A DNA stretch of 64,000 nt from Balanoglossus misakiensis (lineage: Eukaryota > Hemichordata). The position numbers were made by a program, and so were the translations under genes. Positions 42,681 through 56,525 of the stretch are shown here, piece after piece. Where the stretch lies: NCBI GenBank assembly GCA_040954595.2, contig CM082584.2:13640001-13704000 (forward strand). The letters are read 5' to 3'. The stretch's first letter is position 1; each line of letters begins with the position of its first letter. The notes beneath the pieces are model-generated. The model was given only the letters and a program-made list of their open reading frames with translations, did not search any database and was not told the origin of the DNA.

Positions 42681-45600
42681 ATGAGTAGTCAAGTTCAAGA
42701 CCTACCGACGAGCAGACTTGCAAGAATAAGGTGTCTTCAAGAAAGTATAATATGCTTTAGAGATCACAAGCCATTGCCGGAAGGTCTCTGTTATGTCCCC
42801 GCCGAGTTAGTGTACAAACCAAACAGTACTAGTGGCACCAGCAAGCTCGTAGCCTACACGCAGCCAAGTAAAAATAGTAAGAAATGCGGCGAAATCATCT
42901 TGAAAGATGGTGTGAAAATTTACGCTAGTGGCGAAGAACTGTGCAACAATCAAGGACAATGGCTGAAACTCACCAAGGTACCTAAGACACGAGCTAGTGT
43001 CAATTATTGTAAAACCGAAAGTTGCTAATCTTGCAGTTTAACTTCCTGGTTCCACAAACATTGACGTTCGTGTTGAATGATTTATTTGCAAATCTTGGCT
43101 TGACATGACCCGCCCACGTTTATGAACATCACATGGATGCTTGGGATATTTTTCGAATATACAATACAGGATCTGTATAATATCTGAGTTATGTTTTATT
43201 CCGATGTGATTCTACTCGTATTACACAGACAGTGTAGTATATGATAGGCCAATAACATTTGTGAAACAGTTGCATAGCTTACTTTTATTGTTTGTGATCT
43301 TGCCTAGCCTCTGGTGGTATCACAGCTGTTATAACGATCTGATCACGAGGGAAGGTGCAATGTAATATACTAGGTGTACATACAAGATTTAACCAACGAA
43401 AGTGAATCCTTATGTGAAATTTCAACAGCTACAAATATACTTTTCTGTTAAAGGTCACGAGAGGACACGATGATCAAGTGACATACGAGGTTGTATTGAA
43501 CAGAACATTTACTGTTGTCTTCTATATCCCTTAATTTAATGATGATTTATTTTTGTCTGATATGCCACAGAAATCCCTTGATCTCCATTTCAATGGGTGT
43601 AATGTATCCGAAGGTTGGGTGTTATTGTTTGATATCAAAGCCAGTAATGAAGATGAGGCAGCACTTGCACCATGTGAAGAAACGCCACAAAACTTCGTAC
43701 ACATGAGGATGTTTGGAGCTAAACCCAAACTTATTACCAGGTACTTTAATATTCTTTTGAGGGGTGAAGTTGCTTATCGGTGACACATTATTTGTCTTGT
43801 ATGAATAAACTGCTATTTCGGGTGTTCTACATACCATTATACATTTGACATAATAGTCAATAGAATAGAGAAGAGTCTGCAGTGTTAATATTTCTACTAA
43901 AAGTGGATTCATATTTTTATGGGAAATGCTTCAAAATAGTTATCTTGGTGTAATGTTTATCTCCAAAGTCCCCATCTTCAGATAGGAAAATCACAGCTAT
44001 ATAATTAGCACTTGTTTTTTTCAGTTGGGAAAGTGTGATTGAACAGAAATATTCACTGCAGTTGAAGAGAAACTACAGGATAGGCGACTGTGACGTGGAA
44101 GCAATGAATAAATTACAAACACCACCTGCCAATTGGACCATAGAATATGACGAAGAGCTAGCCAAGTTTTTGTGTGAACACCTGCAACAGAGTGGAGAGA
44201 ATCTGGGAAGTGTTAGTCTGTATGTGGAATCTGTGGATGTCTCATCAATGTGTGTAAGTATAGGTGTAGTTCTGTCCTTGAGTGACATAATTAGGTTTCA
44301 TTTTCATTTTGCATTGTCACTGTACACTGGTATCTAAATACATGTATGAGCAATGTGCAGCAACTCAGAATGGACTTCAAAACCAATTATGTTGTTTCTT
44401 GTGTAAAGTTTGACTTGTACGTAAACTTATGCCATGGTTTAGTAACTATGGTAACAAGAGTGTATGATGTGCCAAGGAGACCACCGGTCAAATGACTCAG
44501 GACCCAAATATAATTTACTATATTTACCATTAATAGAATAAGTGTTGGGTTTATAGCACCTCATTGGAATGTGAAGTATTGTAAAGAGACCACTGTCAGA
44601 ATTCCGAAAGTTTAGCATATCAAACAATCCACATTGTACAGCCACTTAAGTTTCTATGCTGAAATGTTCAACAGGTCAGCTATAAAACACTATTATCTCT
44701 CATAAGATACCCAGCTGTATCTTCAGCACTGAGATTTAAATCAATTTTCTTCCTCCTATGGTAAGGTGTTGACAACGTGAAATTTCATTGTCTTACTCTT
44801 ACTATACACGCCAGTTTTGGGTATTTTCTCCCATATTGCATTTTTAGAGGTTCCAAAAATATGGTAAGTGTGAAATAACCATGTCTTTTTTTGTAGGATG
44901 AAGAAAATGCAGCATGTCTGACTGATGGTGATGTAAACACTTACTGGGAAAGTGATGGTAGCCAGGGACAGCATTGGATTAGGATTCAGATGAAGAGAGG
45001 AACGGTTGTCAAGTATGTCTTATTCCTACAACTGTTTTCCAGTGTAGATTTCGGGATAGTTGATGTCTTTCCTGAGCAACAATGGTTGATAAATATCGAA
45101 ATGTGAAGTTGAAATAATTGCAATTGTTGTTTTTTCCCCAGAAAACTTTTCATCACGGTGGACTCAGAAGACGACAACTATATGCCAAGTCGTGTGGTGG
45201 TAATGGGTGGTGAAACAGACAATCTAAGAAAATTAAATGATGTAAGGTTGGATCTGTAAGTATCACTAATAATCAACTTTCATTAAATCTTGTTGGCGGT
45301 TCAGGATTATGGAAACTTTTGTTCCCTCTTGAGAAATCTGAAGTGGAAACATAGTGACCAACTGTTTTTAATATTCTGTAAGTCCTTATGAATTATGTTG
45401 AGCCATAATTATGTCACTTTGTTTTGTTTCAGATTGTTTTCTGGTGATGTCTGTATCTTGGAAGATATGACAGAACATTACCCGGTCATTGAGATCAGGA
45501 TAAAAGAATGCAAAGGTGAACAGTGCTAAGTGTCTCTCTGCAAAGCAAACTATCAAGTCAGTGAGATACATGGAAAATAAACATTGTTGGTAGTGTAGGC

Positions 45601-48600
45601 CTCAAACAATCCAGTCATTCTACATGATACCATTACATGCATTCCATGCTAATGTCTGAACTGTTAGTGAGTTTACATGAATGTTGGGAAAATTCTTTTT
45701 CAGATGATGGTGTAGATACTAGAATACACGGAATTAAAATTAAATCCTCCAAAGAAAAGGATCTAGGATTGAGCCGAGATCTGTTTGCGTCTAGTAACTT
45801 AGTTAGGTGGGTATTGACATAGCTACTATGAGCAATGCCAGAAGATGTCATGACCTCAGTGTTTTCAGTGGCATGTGTTGACCTGTATGTGGGGAAATGA
45901 GATTGCAGGGGTGATGTCAACGACTAGGTGAATTGGGGGCACCAAATACATCCTACACGAATCCTGTATTGTTTGTGCTACTGCAATGAAAATGCTGCCT
46001 AAAACTGTTTTAATTTTGTCAGACAGTGCCACACTGTTTTGAACAAGGGTTTATAATACATAATTACCTGTTTCCCTTACAGATATCCAAAATTAGAATT
46101 AATAGAAACTGATGTCTTATACCGGAGAGCATTAGCACTTCACAGGTAAGGAAATTAATTTTGTAGTGGAGTTGTGTACTGTATTTTCAATTCTTATTAG
46201 TTCTGCAGTTGTAATGACAATTATCCATTTTTTGTTTGTTTACAGATTTATAAAGTTAGTTGACAGTGTCATCGAATACATCGTACCAGCATGGGAATTT
46301 TCAATAGGATCATTCAGTACATTAGAAGTAGTCCGACAACTTTTGCCATTGTCAAAGAAAAGGGTGCCACTCATTGAAACCTTCCTCAGGGAATCAGAAA
46401 CCAGGTAAAAAGGAACACTCATCTTCCTAATAGGAAAAGGTTGATTTGACACATTTTGCCTTCAAAACCTTCATGAATTGCACTGCGTGATTTTAAAGTT
46501 TGTATTCTGTTTTACACTTGTAGTAAACCATCTCGTATGCCAAAACTGTACATCAACAGAAGAACAGCAGCTGAACACAAATCAAATCCTTCCCTTGATA
46601 TCGATTGTAAAAATGCCATATTTACACAGGTAATGAAAACTGCATGAAGATATTATATTTTGCATTTAGTAGTATTGTCTTATGATACTTGTACCACCAT
46701 GATGGACATTGCTAAATTTAAATGTATGAAGTTCGTTACATTTTAGCTGTTTGACATTAATTACATCAGATTTCAGCTGTTGGGTTATGTTGCCTTGAAT
46801 ATTAAGAATAAAACAAACTCTTCACAGACACGTAGAAATATAGTGATTCATGAGTGAATTCTATTGATGCTCTCACCTCAGATTTACGAAGGCTTGAAGC
46901 CCAATGAGAAATATGAAAAAGCCCTGGATTTCAGGTGGCCACAGAGATATGACCAGTGGTGGGAATGTAAATTTCTGTCAGAAGGAATCATTGATCAAGG
47001 TAAGTTGAGGGGGTTTTCTAATCACATTCAGCTAATCCATTTTATAACAAATTTACATGTACCACCAAGCTCTGAATTTTGTTGGATGATTTTGAAAATG
47101 TCACTACATGTACATTGTAATTTATCTTTGATGCTCTGACCCCGAATTCATATATGCATTGTTGTGGATGTTTTCCCTCAGGTGGAGGATTCCGTGACAG
47201 CTTGTCTGACATGTCTGATGAATTGTGTCCAACAGACAGTGAAAGTCCTATCCCGTTGCCATTCTTCATCAGGTCACCCAATCAGGTAAGAGATACAAGG
47301 TCACATGATGCAACACAAGGCACTGCATCTTTTGTGTCCCATAAAGCAGAGTCACTTCATTTGAAAGCCCTGTCAGGCAGAACAGGTGTCTAACATTATT
47401 TTAGATATCGGAGCAATTCATCATTTATGTATTCCATGTGTGATACATTGATGTTGCAGCTGTTTTGTGCAACGTTTGAGAAATATCTTGTGTGTATTTT
47501 ATTTTCCAGACTCAAGATAATTCGAACATCAACCGTGACAACTACATACCCAACCCTTCATGTAAAGAGTTTGCCAAATACGAATGGATTGGTCAGCTAA
47601 TGGGAGGTTGTCTTAGAAGTAAAGAACACCTGGTAAGTACTTCCTGATTGGGCATCTGGACTGGTTATTCTGCTAATAGTAAGTTTTGTCAAAGCATAGA
47701 ACAGCTGGTCATTGTTGTGTATTATAGCGTATCAATGTGAAAAATGCATTGAGTTAATATATTACTTCACAAAAAAGTATCGAACTTGAAATGGTAGATG
47801 AGAGAGGTGAACAGCAATTCTTTCTCCTGTAGATAGTGGGTTTTATAATACATAATAAAACATGATTATTTTCTCAGGTCCTTGCATTGCCATCATTTGT
47901 ATGGAAACAGCTAGCTGGAGAGAGAGTGTCCTGGTCAAGAGACTTCATCACAGTGGATGCTGCTGAGGTAGGAGATCATTTGTGTCTTTAGTTTCATTTC
48001 TTTGTTGCATAGAATTTATGCATTAGGTCCTTACTCTTTCAGTAAGCCATACATTATTGTACTTTCCAAGTTGTGTGTTACACTGTGACTTCCACTGTCA
48101 TCACCTTGACATTGGCAAGTTACAGTCTCCATGATACAGTGTAAGTCCCAACACACTCAACCCTTAATATTAAAAAGTCGAGCTCTGTTTAAAAAAATTC
48201 TATTCTAGGTGAAGTGGTTTTATACCCATGTGTGCCTTTATTTTCTGACAGGTGAAGTTGATTGAAACTATTGAAAGTATGGACAGAGAGACATTCGAAG
48301 CCAACTTTGCTGGAGAACTGACATACACGGCTGTAATGAGTGATCACAACATCGTTACACTGAAACCATCTGGTGCAGATACCAACGTGCAATATGATGA
48401 TAGATTGGAGTATTGCAAAGCAGTGCAGCCAATCAGGATGAAAGAAAGCAAACTACAGGTGAGAGAAATTGTGTTAGTTGATGTTCCTGCCAGCCTGTTA
48501 GTTCCATACTGTAACTTTTGATTATTGATTTCCCATTCGTGATTTGTTCGCACACAGACTGATTCTATCAGAAGGGGTTTGTTGAAAGTGATACCACAGG

Positions 48601-49920
48601 CAGTGTTAGATCTCCTCACTTGGCAAGAGTTAGAGAAGAGGATATGTGGTGATCCAGAAATTACAGTGGAATCCCTGAAGAAAACAAGTGAGTCTTGAAG
48701 TTTGATTTTCTACAGCTACATGTATACAAATACAATCTTGTTTGTATTGTATTGGCTGGAAAATTATATTGCTTTGTTCTAGTTAAAAAGATTCTTCATT
48801 GGATACATGTGGTGTCATAAATAGAATCTCTTACACATGTTTCATAGTGGTTTCTATCATCGTCCTCTCACTTTTTCTGCTGGTACCATGTCCTGATAAA
48901 TCCATGTTCTCTTACAGCCTACTATGAAGACTTGGAACAAAGTGATACAAGAGTCAAGTATCTCTGGGAAGCCATGACTAATTTCACAAATGGTACGTAT
49001 GCAGTATTGGACATAAACTTGAGCAGATATTGAATTCTTCCTTGCTCAATAGACAATAATATACCATGGCAAACTCAAAATGTTTGGATGTACATGTGTA
49101 GTGGTATTGAGAAGAGTATAAAATATTAGGCTTTCAGGGAAGTTTAGTGAACTGAAAAATTGCATTATTTATACATGTACTATGTAATAATGAGAGATGC
49201 TTCTGTGTTTATGTCAACAGAGGATAGAAGTCGTTTTCTGAGGTTTGTCACTGGCAGACGAAGACTACCAGCTCCGCTTTACGTTTGCCCAGACAAGAGG
49301 TAAGAAGTTCTGTGACTGCCTTGTGAGAACTTCCAGGAGAGTGTTGTTCAAATGCTTGGATCTTGGCTAGTCTGTATAGGAATTTACTCAAATGTGTTTG
49401 TCATATGGGCCGTGCACATATGTTCAGCTGTTGACAATAGTACAGACTGTATATGGGATGCCGTCTGCCACACTTTTCAAAGCAGACATTCCTATCACTC
49501 TCTGCATGTAATAAATTCAAAACACAGACTCATATTGAAGCTGAAAAAACTGAAATAAATCACATCACTTCTAATTCTTGTCCACCAGGTCAGACTCAGC
49601 AGATGCTTTGCCAGAATCTTCCACCTGTTCCAGTACTTTGTTTCTTCCAAATTACTCCAGGTAAGATGACCTTTGAACCTGTTTTGCAAGGCATCATTAA
49701 AAGCACTTTGCCTGACCCCAGAGCACAGGATTTTCTGTTAACGGAATCTGTTTCTATTTGCTCTCCACTGTATCTGTACTAACCATTAGTTGAACATAAC
49801 ATGACACCAAGCTGTCTTCTGTTTTTAATTTCCAGTGCAAGGATTGCAGAAGAAAAGCTGCGGTATGCGGCCTACAACTGTGTTGCCATAGATACAGACA
49901 TGAGTCCATGGGATGAGTAG
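42681..49920 (+). CDS. HECTD3: HECT-type E3 ubiquitin ligase HECTD3
   Basis: Twenty exons join in frame to 840 residues (human 861): 42681-42977, 43571-43740, 44025-44253, 44897-45012, 45142-45255, 45433-45515, 45704-45806, 46083-46145, 46246-46404, 46524-46629, 46882-46999, 47182-47285, 47510-47632, 47878-47967, 48252-48458, 48558-48687, 48918-48992, 49221-49299, 49589-49660 and 49836-49920. The APC10/DOC domain shows [28 protein letters not shown] and the acidic [17 protein letters not shown]. The HECT domain runs from [11 protein letters not shown], through [14 protein letters not shown] and [20 protein letters not shown], to the catalytic Cys802 in [11 protein letters not shown]. The end is [20 protein letters not shown]. 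Cys802 matches human Cys823 with the same 21-residue offset as total length. HECTD3 ubiquitinates regulators such as caspase-8 in mammals. The ATG in exon 1 follows a non-coding GTG. Confidence 0.97.
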
Positions 49921-52544
49921 TGATACAGGCTTTAGGTGTCTACGCAAAATACACACCTGACTATATTTACATGAGTCCGTCACGCATTTAGAAACATGGC
50001 AGATTTGTAAAATATGTGAAATATTTTTTTATATTTCTGTTTTTTGTGATTTCTTTTTTATAGTAGGGGATCATAAAATGGTCTGACATATAAACCAGGG
50101 AAAAATTACATGATTGGACTGCTGTTTGTATCAGTTCAATAACCTCAATCAAAATAGTCTTGTTTTATATTGTTCATATCATAACATGATGAGAGTCATA
50201 TTTTCAAACAATTTTTAATTTTCAATGCATGGTTAATTGTGTAAAAATACCTTTAATGTTTCTTTTGAAGGTTTAACCGTTCTTAAAAATATTAGTTATT
50301 TTGAGTAAAAATGAAGTTATTCCTATAATAATGATATTCTCACTATCAGGATATGGGATATGAACGACAAACTTATTTAAATTTGGGTGATTTATTTTAA
50401 ATCTTAGAAGATTCTAAATGATCCAGAATCTTGCCAAGCATGCTTTGCATGAGACTTTCCCTTCTACTTCTAGTGTGTTTAAAAATTGTCTTAATTCTTT
50501 TGTCTGCATTATCAGATTGACCAGGAGCACTCTTCTTATGAGACAACGCCATTAATACGGTCTACAACAATTGATACTGGTTAAAAACTCGTCATGTGAT
50601 CTATTGCATACTGATCAATACATCTCAGTTTTTGTGTTTGGAAATGAAGCGTTTCACACCTATGGATGGAAATTTATCATGGCTTGCAAGTCTTTTTACG
50701 AAAGGGCTCGATAGTCACAGCTTTAAAATAGTTGACTTTAGATTGTGAATTGATTTTATAAATATAGTTTTGGATTCAATATGTACAGTGTACTCCCAAG
50801 GACTTTTGGTAGTGACTAATTTACATTACAGTGAAAGTAACTGTCATGTAAATGAGTTGCTGTCGATTTCCAAAAATTAAGGAATAATAGTGACATTATA
50901 CTTTCACTGTTCTGGGGAGTACAGTGTACACTGCCATACAGTTTAACAAGATAGCTTTAATTTTTAGAATATGGGAAACTACAAAAATCATGTCTTGTTG
51001 AATGAGTTTACCACTCTGAGGATAGTAGGTGGTATGATAAAACTTGATAAATTTTATACACAATGTACATATATCTGGTGTTTTTGAAGTGGAAAACAAT
51101 GCATATCCACTTCTGACATAAGAGATAGAAGTAACAAATACATCAAATACATAAACCAGAATTGATTGCTTGTGGAATCCTTTGTAATTCCAGTGCCCAG
51201 AGTGTAGTTCTGTCATGAAGCGAGTTCTGTGTGGAGTACAGAAAATGTACTAGTATTTTATGACCTCTGAACGCTGACAAATCAATGCCTGACTCAGAGG
51301 GCGCTGATGCAGACATGACAAAGTACAAAATCGAATTCAAGACTAAACTACATGTACCATGTTACCAGGCTTAATGTCAGAGAGAAAAATAAACACCAAC
51401 CAATCAGCAACTGAGTTACATAAAAATCATCCTATCAGCTTTACTGTTTTCAAATACTATTCAGATTCTTGTTAATTGTACAAAATATGTTATGCAGATT
51501 TTGTAAGATGACTTAGTGTTTTACTAGTGTGTTTGTAAACTACATTATATCTTGAGATAGATGCCTCATTTACCAGTAATTTGAAGCCAGAAACCAACTC
51601 AAAAATCTTCACGTGTTCTAGATATTGCCCAGTGCCATACCTACATGTGATGAATGTAAATATGTCACTGAAGTTTTTTTTACATGTTTACCGTCAAGTC
51701 CATAATTTAATGTCATATTGATGTTCCCAGTACTGTTACCATGTTCAAGACATAATTGGCATGTGTCAAAAATGCAAAATAGAAAACTTGTTATATTAAA
51801 ACTGCTTGAATTGAAGAATTTGCTACTGGGATCTTCAAACCAGTATGTCACCACAAATTCTTTTCCGTATAAAACTTGTATTACATTTTATACATTGTAA
51901 AGATATCCAATCTTTTGCATGCACTGGGTTGAAGCCTTCAAATATGTTTTTCAGATGCCATTTGACATCAATGGCCTGTGCTTGTAATATCAGGTGTTAT
52001 TTCAGATAAACTCAGCTCTCCAGTTTACACCATGAATTTATTCTGCATGAGCCGTTTTTGTAATACAGGTGATATTTGATATTTTACTCCAGCAATGATT
52101 TTATTTGGACCCAACAACTGCCTACAAGTTCTGTCAAGTCAGGAACTATTTCACATAACAGCTTTCTTAAGTGATATAAAAGATGGTATGTTCTCCTGTT
52201 AGTACATGTATTCCAAAGCACAAGATGGTGTCTAATATATGTTCATGCACATGTGTGGATTCCATTTTGTTCTTGAAATACTGAACTGAAATCTAGCCAT
52301 AGAGACAAGTGTTGAAGATTCAAGATTGACAAGGAAGTAAATAGCAACATTCAATTTTTAAAACACAAAATAACTGCTACATGTGTTATTTTTGTAAGTT
52401 ATTTTATATTGTATACCAAGCTATAATGGCTTGCTTGATGTTGTGTTTTTTCTGGGTTGGCGTCATGTACTTATGATGCATAGTTATTGTATATATGTAA
52501 TGTAATTAATATTAACCAAAAATCATTTGAATGGTTCTAATGGC
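49921..52544 (+). other. Probable long 3' UTR of HECTD3
   Basis: AT-rich DNA with many TACATGTA and ATTTTT words and no supported coding exon. A 65-codon minus-strand frame (51143-51340) has no family resemblance. The first strong AATAAA with A-rich context lies at 52545. An earlier AATAAA near 51389 could serve a shorter transcript. Confidence 0.4.
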
Positions 52545-52550
52545 AATAAA
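52545..52550 (+). terminator. Candidate distal polyadenylation signal of HECTD3
   Basis: AATAAA followed by an A-rich stretch, about 2.6 kb after the HECTD3 stop codon and just before the sequence composition changes towards the next gene's promoter. Confidence 0.4.
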
Positions 52551-53300
52551 AAACATTTAAAACACGCGCAACGAAAAGGAAACCACATATGTTCGACATA
52601 AGAGGTCATTGCCAAATATTAGCATTTATACCAGACCAAGGTCACATTCCTACATGTAGTATGATCCATTACAAGTTAATGTATGCGAAAACATACATGC
52701 TCGGCTTATAGAAATCAACCACAACATATATTTGCAAGTGATCTTTCAATGCAGACTGCCCTACATAATAGTACATGTAGTATAGTAGACTTTACTGTAT
52801 GCCAGATCATAGACCCTTTCTCTAGGGTCTATGGCCAGATCCTACCCAAGGATTGATGCATGCAATGTAGGTTGTACATTCATTGTGTGTCGTTCCTTTG
52901 AAATTCCACCGGACCCATTCAAATTACCATTCTGTTCAACAAAGCGTAACTCACCTTTCAACCCTAAACTGAAAAGGAAAGCTTTCCACAAACAATGACC
53001 AGTGGAAAAACAAACCCTAGTTGGCTATTCACTGTAGTCGCTTCAATAGTACGTTCACCATGAATTATTACCCCTGTAAACGACTAGTTTCAACGCAGCT
53101 CTGAGCAACAACACCGACGTCGAAACTGTCCGTCTTTTTTTTCTATCGCATTCTTCACCTTTGTCTGCGTGGTGGGAAAACTTGCTTCTGTTCAATTTTA
53201 CCCTTTAGAATCGTCAAATCGCACAGGTGCCTTCTGCCTTTCCGTCATTTCAAACCAATAAGCAAAACCAACGGAACTATTTGGCGACCAGAATTGAGCC
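52551..53300. other. Intergenic stretch upstream of the first dispanin-like gene
   Basis: No gene is seen. A CCAATAAG sequence at about 53259-53266, roughly 40 bases upstream of the next ATG, is a possible CCAAT element. The imperfect repeated words around 52780-52850 (ATAGACCC, CTATGGCCAGATC) look like a small local duplication. Confidence 0.4.
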
Positions 53301-54767
53301 ATGGAAAGGCGGTCTCAGAGTTTGGACCTGTATCCCACTGACTATGGACTGTCCTGGGATCTCGATGTTGATTCAGAGACAACAAGTAGGGCTGCCTCTG
53401 TTACAGGTGAGTTTCCTAATTGACCGCCATATTCGTTGAAATCTTCAAATCACAGCCATAAGCACTCCATTTACTGTGACCGTGGTCTAATGAATACGAA
53501 TGAATGCAGTTGTTAACAATGAAATGCAGAATAATCTGAGGACACTTGCTCCCCTGATCATCCTTAATGTATTAACTTCCATTATCTTGTTCAAAGAATA
53601 GATGTATCAGGTCACCCCCACCCCCTCCCCCGTAAGAGAAAATGCGCGACTTTCAGGTAGACTCAGCCATGTATAAGGGTAATGAGAAAACGTGCGACTT
53701 TTTGTTAACATGAACCCAGACAGGTTTCGTTTATATTATATTGGAAATCATCACTCAAGATTGTTTCTCTATATTCCCAGATGTTGGCTTGGGTATGTCG
53801 AATCCTATGATGCCCGCAAAGTACCCGGATGAGTCTCACGAATCAGCATCGTCAGTGCGGTCAGAATCTGAACATCATTCTCAGGCTCCCCAGTACGCTC
53901 ATCACACAGACGTAGGTATCACTAGTGGGTTGTTCACTTATGGTGTCCTAAATATAGTTGAACTTTCCTTACCTTGAAAGAAAGAAAGGAAGGAAGTGAA
54001 AAGTATTTCAATATAGACAATATATTTGAACTTCTGGGCCTTTTCGTGTTCCGCATACATTCTTTATATTAATAGAATCTTGACGGAGTTTCCTCAAATG
54101 TATCGCACTATATATAGGATGCGCCATTTTTCTATTTCATTCCACAGGTTGTTCAGGAGGTGAAGGCCAGCGGTCCAATTCACAGAGACAAAGCAGTCGT
54201 TTGGGATCTCAGGTTTTGGCGACAGTTTGACGAATGGTGTATTTTGTCTCTTGTGTCAATGCTCTTCTGTTTACCACTGGGTATCATAGCTGTCATCAAA
54301 TCAAAACAGGTTGGTAGACAACAATCTTTACTTGAAGAAAATAATCGGATGAAAAAAAAGAAAATCACCTGGCGACAAATGGGCTCCGTGATATCAAATT
54401 AGACAAAAGTGTCCAACAGAAACTTTCTTAATAAAATGCGTGATATGAGTCTAGCCTTTGCTTGAATCATGCGCCCTAATTCCATGCAATCACTGACAAA
54501 ATAGTGAAGAACAGAACCACAGCGTCTACTGGATTACCTCTTACCATTGGAAGACACACTTGCACGTACGATTTACGATAACTGATACGACATATTTATT
54601 TGCTTTTATTTACTTATTTTCAGAGACATCACGAGATGCAATACGGCGATGTTAAAAAAGCAGATCTCTTATTGGCTGCTGTGAAGTTTTTTGTGTCCAT
54701 AGCCTTCCTCTGTGGCCTTATCATTCCTCCAATAGTCGGGATAGCAAGATATCATTCTGCAAGTTAG
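53301..54767 (+). CDS. CD225/dispanin family two-pass membrane protein (copy A)
   Basis: Four exons (53301-53406, 53781-53911, 54148-54309, 54624-54767) join in frame to 180 residues. The first 95 residues are polar and serine-rich (MERRSQSLDLYPTDYG). Two hydrophobic segments follow: WCILSLVSMLFCLPLGIIAV (about 109-128) and FFVSIAFLCGLIIPPIVGI (about 151-170). Between them is a basic loop with YGDVKKADLLLAAVK. The pattern of hydrophobic helix with PLGI, basic loop, G-D-x(4)-A and second helix is that of CD225 (IFITM, PRRT, SYNDIG) proteins. These are mostly small membrane proteins affecting vesicle fusion or synapses, and some are antiviral. The subfamily is not assignable. An intron interrupts the loop just before GD. 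A second family member lies 1.8 kb downstream. The exon 2 donor was chosen for phase; an alternative lies 4 bases on. Confidence 0.75.
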
Positions 54768-56405
54768 ATATTGGAGTGAAGATGGAGATTCATATGTATA
54801 TATAGCCTACATGACTGTGTACTATTATGTCAAGCTTGAGGAAGACAATATTCTTTTGTATAATGGAAACATTAAATCTCAACATTATATTTCCTAATAT
54901 GTCTGTATGTAGATTGTTGTTTTTGATTCATTATCATCTGAGACCGAAATAGGGGTGCTTTTGGGCAATTTTATCAGACACTGAACGGAACCTTTCGCTA
55001 TACTTAGCCTATTTGTAGATATCACAATATGCCATATTGATATTGTGTTCTCACGGTCGTGATTTACCACCATTGTTATCTGTTTAACATTTTATTGGAA
55101 AATTATCACGTCCTAGTAGTGGTAGGCCTACATTAATTGCAAATCAATTAGGCTACTCGAAGGCCTAGCTTTAGCGGTCAGTTCCGTAGGAAAGGTGTTG
55201 GGTACAGGGACCTTGTTTATGATAATGACGACTGCTGCAGCTCAATACCTTTTACACTCAGTTTACATCTGCATTTATCGCGCGAGTGAGTGCAGTGTTC
55301 AGCACTTGTGAATATTTTTGAAAAGGATAACGCATGCGCTCCAAGACGTTGTTCAAACGGCCGCTGATGACCCGCACCGAACACACATTGCGTTGATGAA
55401 TTTGCCGAGGAAAATTTACAGGTAATGTTCCGAAATATTGCTTGTGTACGTGTGTATGCGAGCTTGGTAGCTGTTGAATTCCTACGGCGTGATTTTTCAA
55501 AGAACATTGCTATTTCAGTTTTTTTTAATACGTGTAGATTTCAACGTGTGTTGCGTGTCGTACTACGACGTTTCGAATCGATAATCAGGTCATGTCCCTG
55601 AAACATATAATTTATAAACAGATGCAGTGTTGAGGACAGTGCGTGCTCAACATATCAATGAAATACCTCTGACAACTGTGGTAGTTGTCTGGTGAAATAC
55701 TATTCATGATTTATGTTTTCTTTAAAGCTACAATAAAGTTCGATTACACTTTGATCTTACATCCGTAAGATTTCCGAACATGCGGGCGGCGGTTGCTCCA
55801 CTACGCTACGTACATGTACGTAGGCCTTGCCGCCGAAAGTAATTTGAATATATCCTCTTTACAATGCAGATCTGACTGACTGAAGCAACGCAAACGAATA
55901 GTCGATTAAATAACGTATCAGGGTTTTCTTGATTTCGGATTTAGACTGAAACAAGTGACTGTGGAAAATTACTTTCACAGAATATTTGTACCATGTCTGG
56001 CACAGAAGTCACAAAATGTGATGAATATCATTGCATTGCGATTTACCATTATAATTTATATGAATATTGAAACTATGTCATGGCATTGACGGTGGTGGCG
56101 ATGGGCAGGCCAATAACTTTGCAGCTGGGCTGCTCATTCACTGGCACAGTGGGTCACCACGAAACAAATACTGCTACCGGACTCAAAAAATATTTTAAAT
56201 CTAGGTTATGGATATTCAGCTCTTGCTTTGATTTAGACCAGTTTGATTTAGGGCTTTGATTTTGGCGATGGAACAGATAGAGAGAGACGGAATTCGTACC
56301 AGATCAACTTCAGACTAAAATCATCTTCCAGAAATAAAGAACGTCCCACGACGAACGATGATTAGAATCACTTTGTAAACAGACATAAACGTTCATCATT
56401 TCATA
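54768..56405. other. Intergenic stretch between the two dispanin-like genes
   Basis: No supported gene. A GC-richer patch lies at 55200-55480. Both short minus-strand frames there are overlapping readings of the same non-coding DNA. An ATTAAA near 54869 could end the copy A transcript. Confidence 0.35.
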
Positions 56406-56525
56406 ATGATGTCCGCAAATTTCGCGCTTCTTTCAACTCTCTTTCTTATTATATTTCTTGCCAGATTTCATCTCACCAAACCCACCAATCTGCAATCAGA
56501 TCATACATCGAACCCTGAATATATC

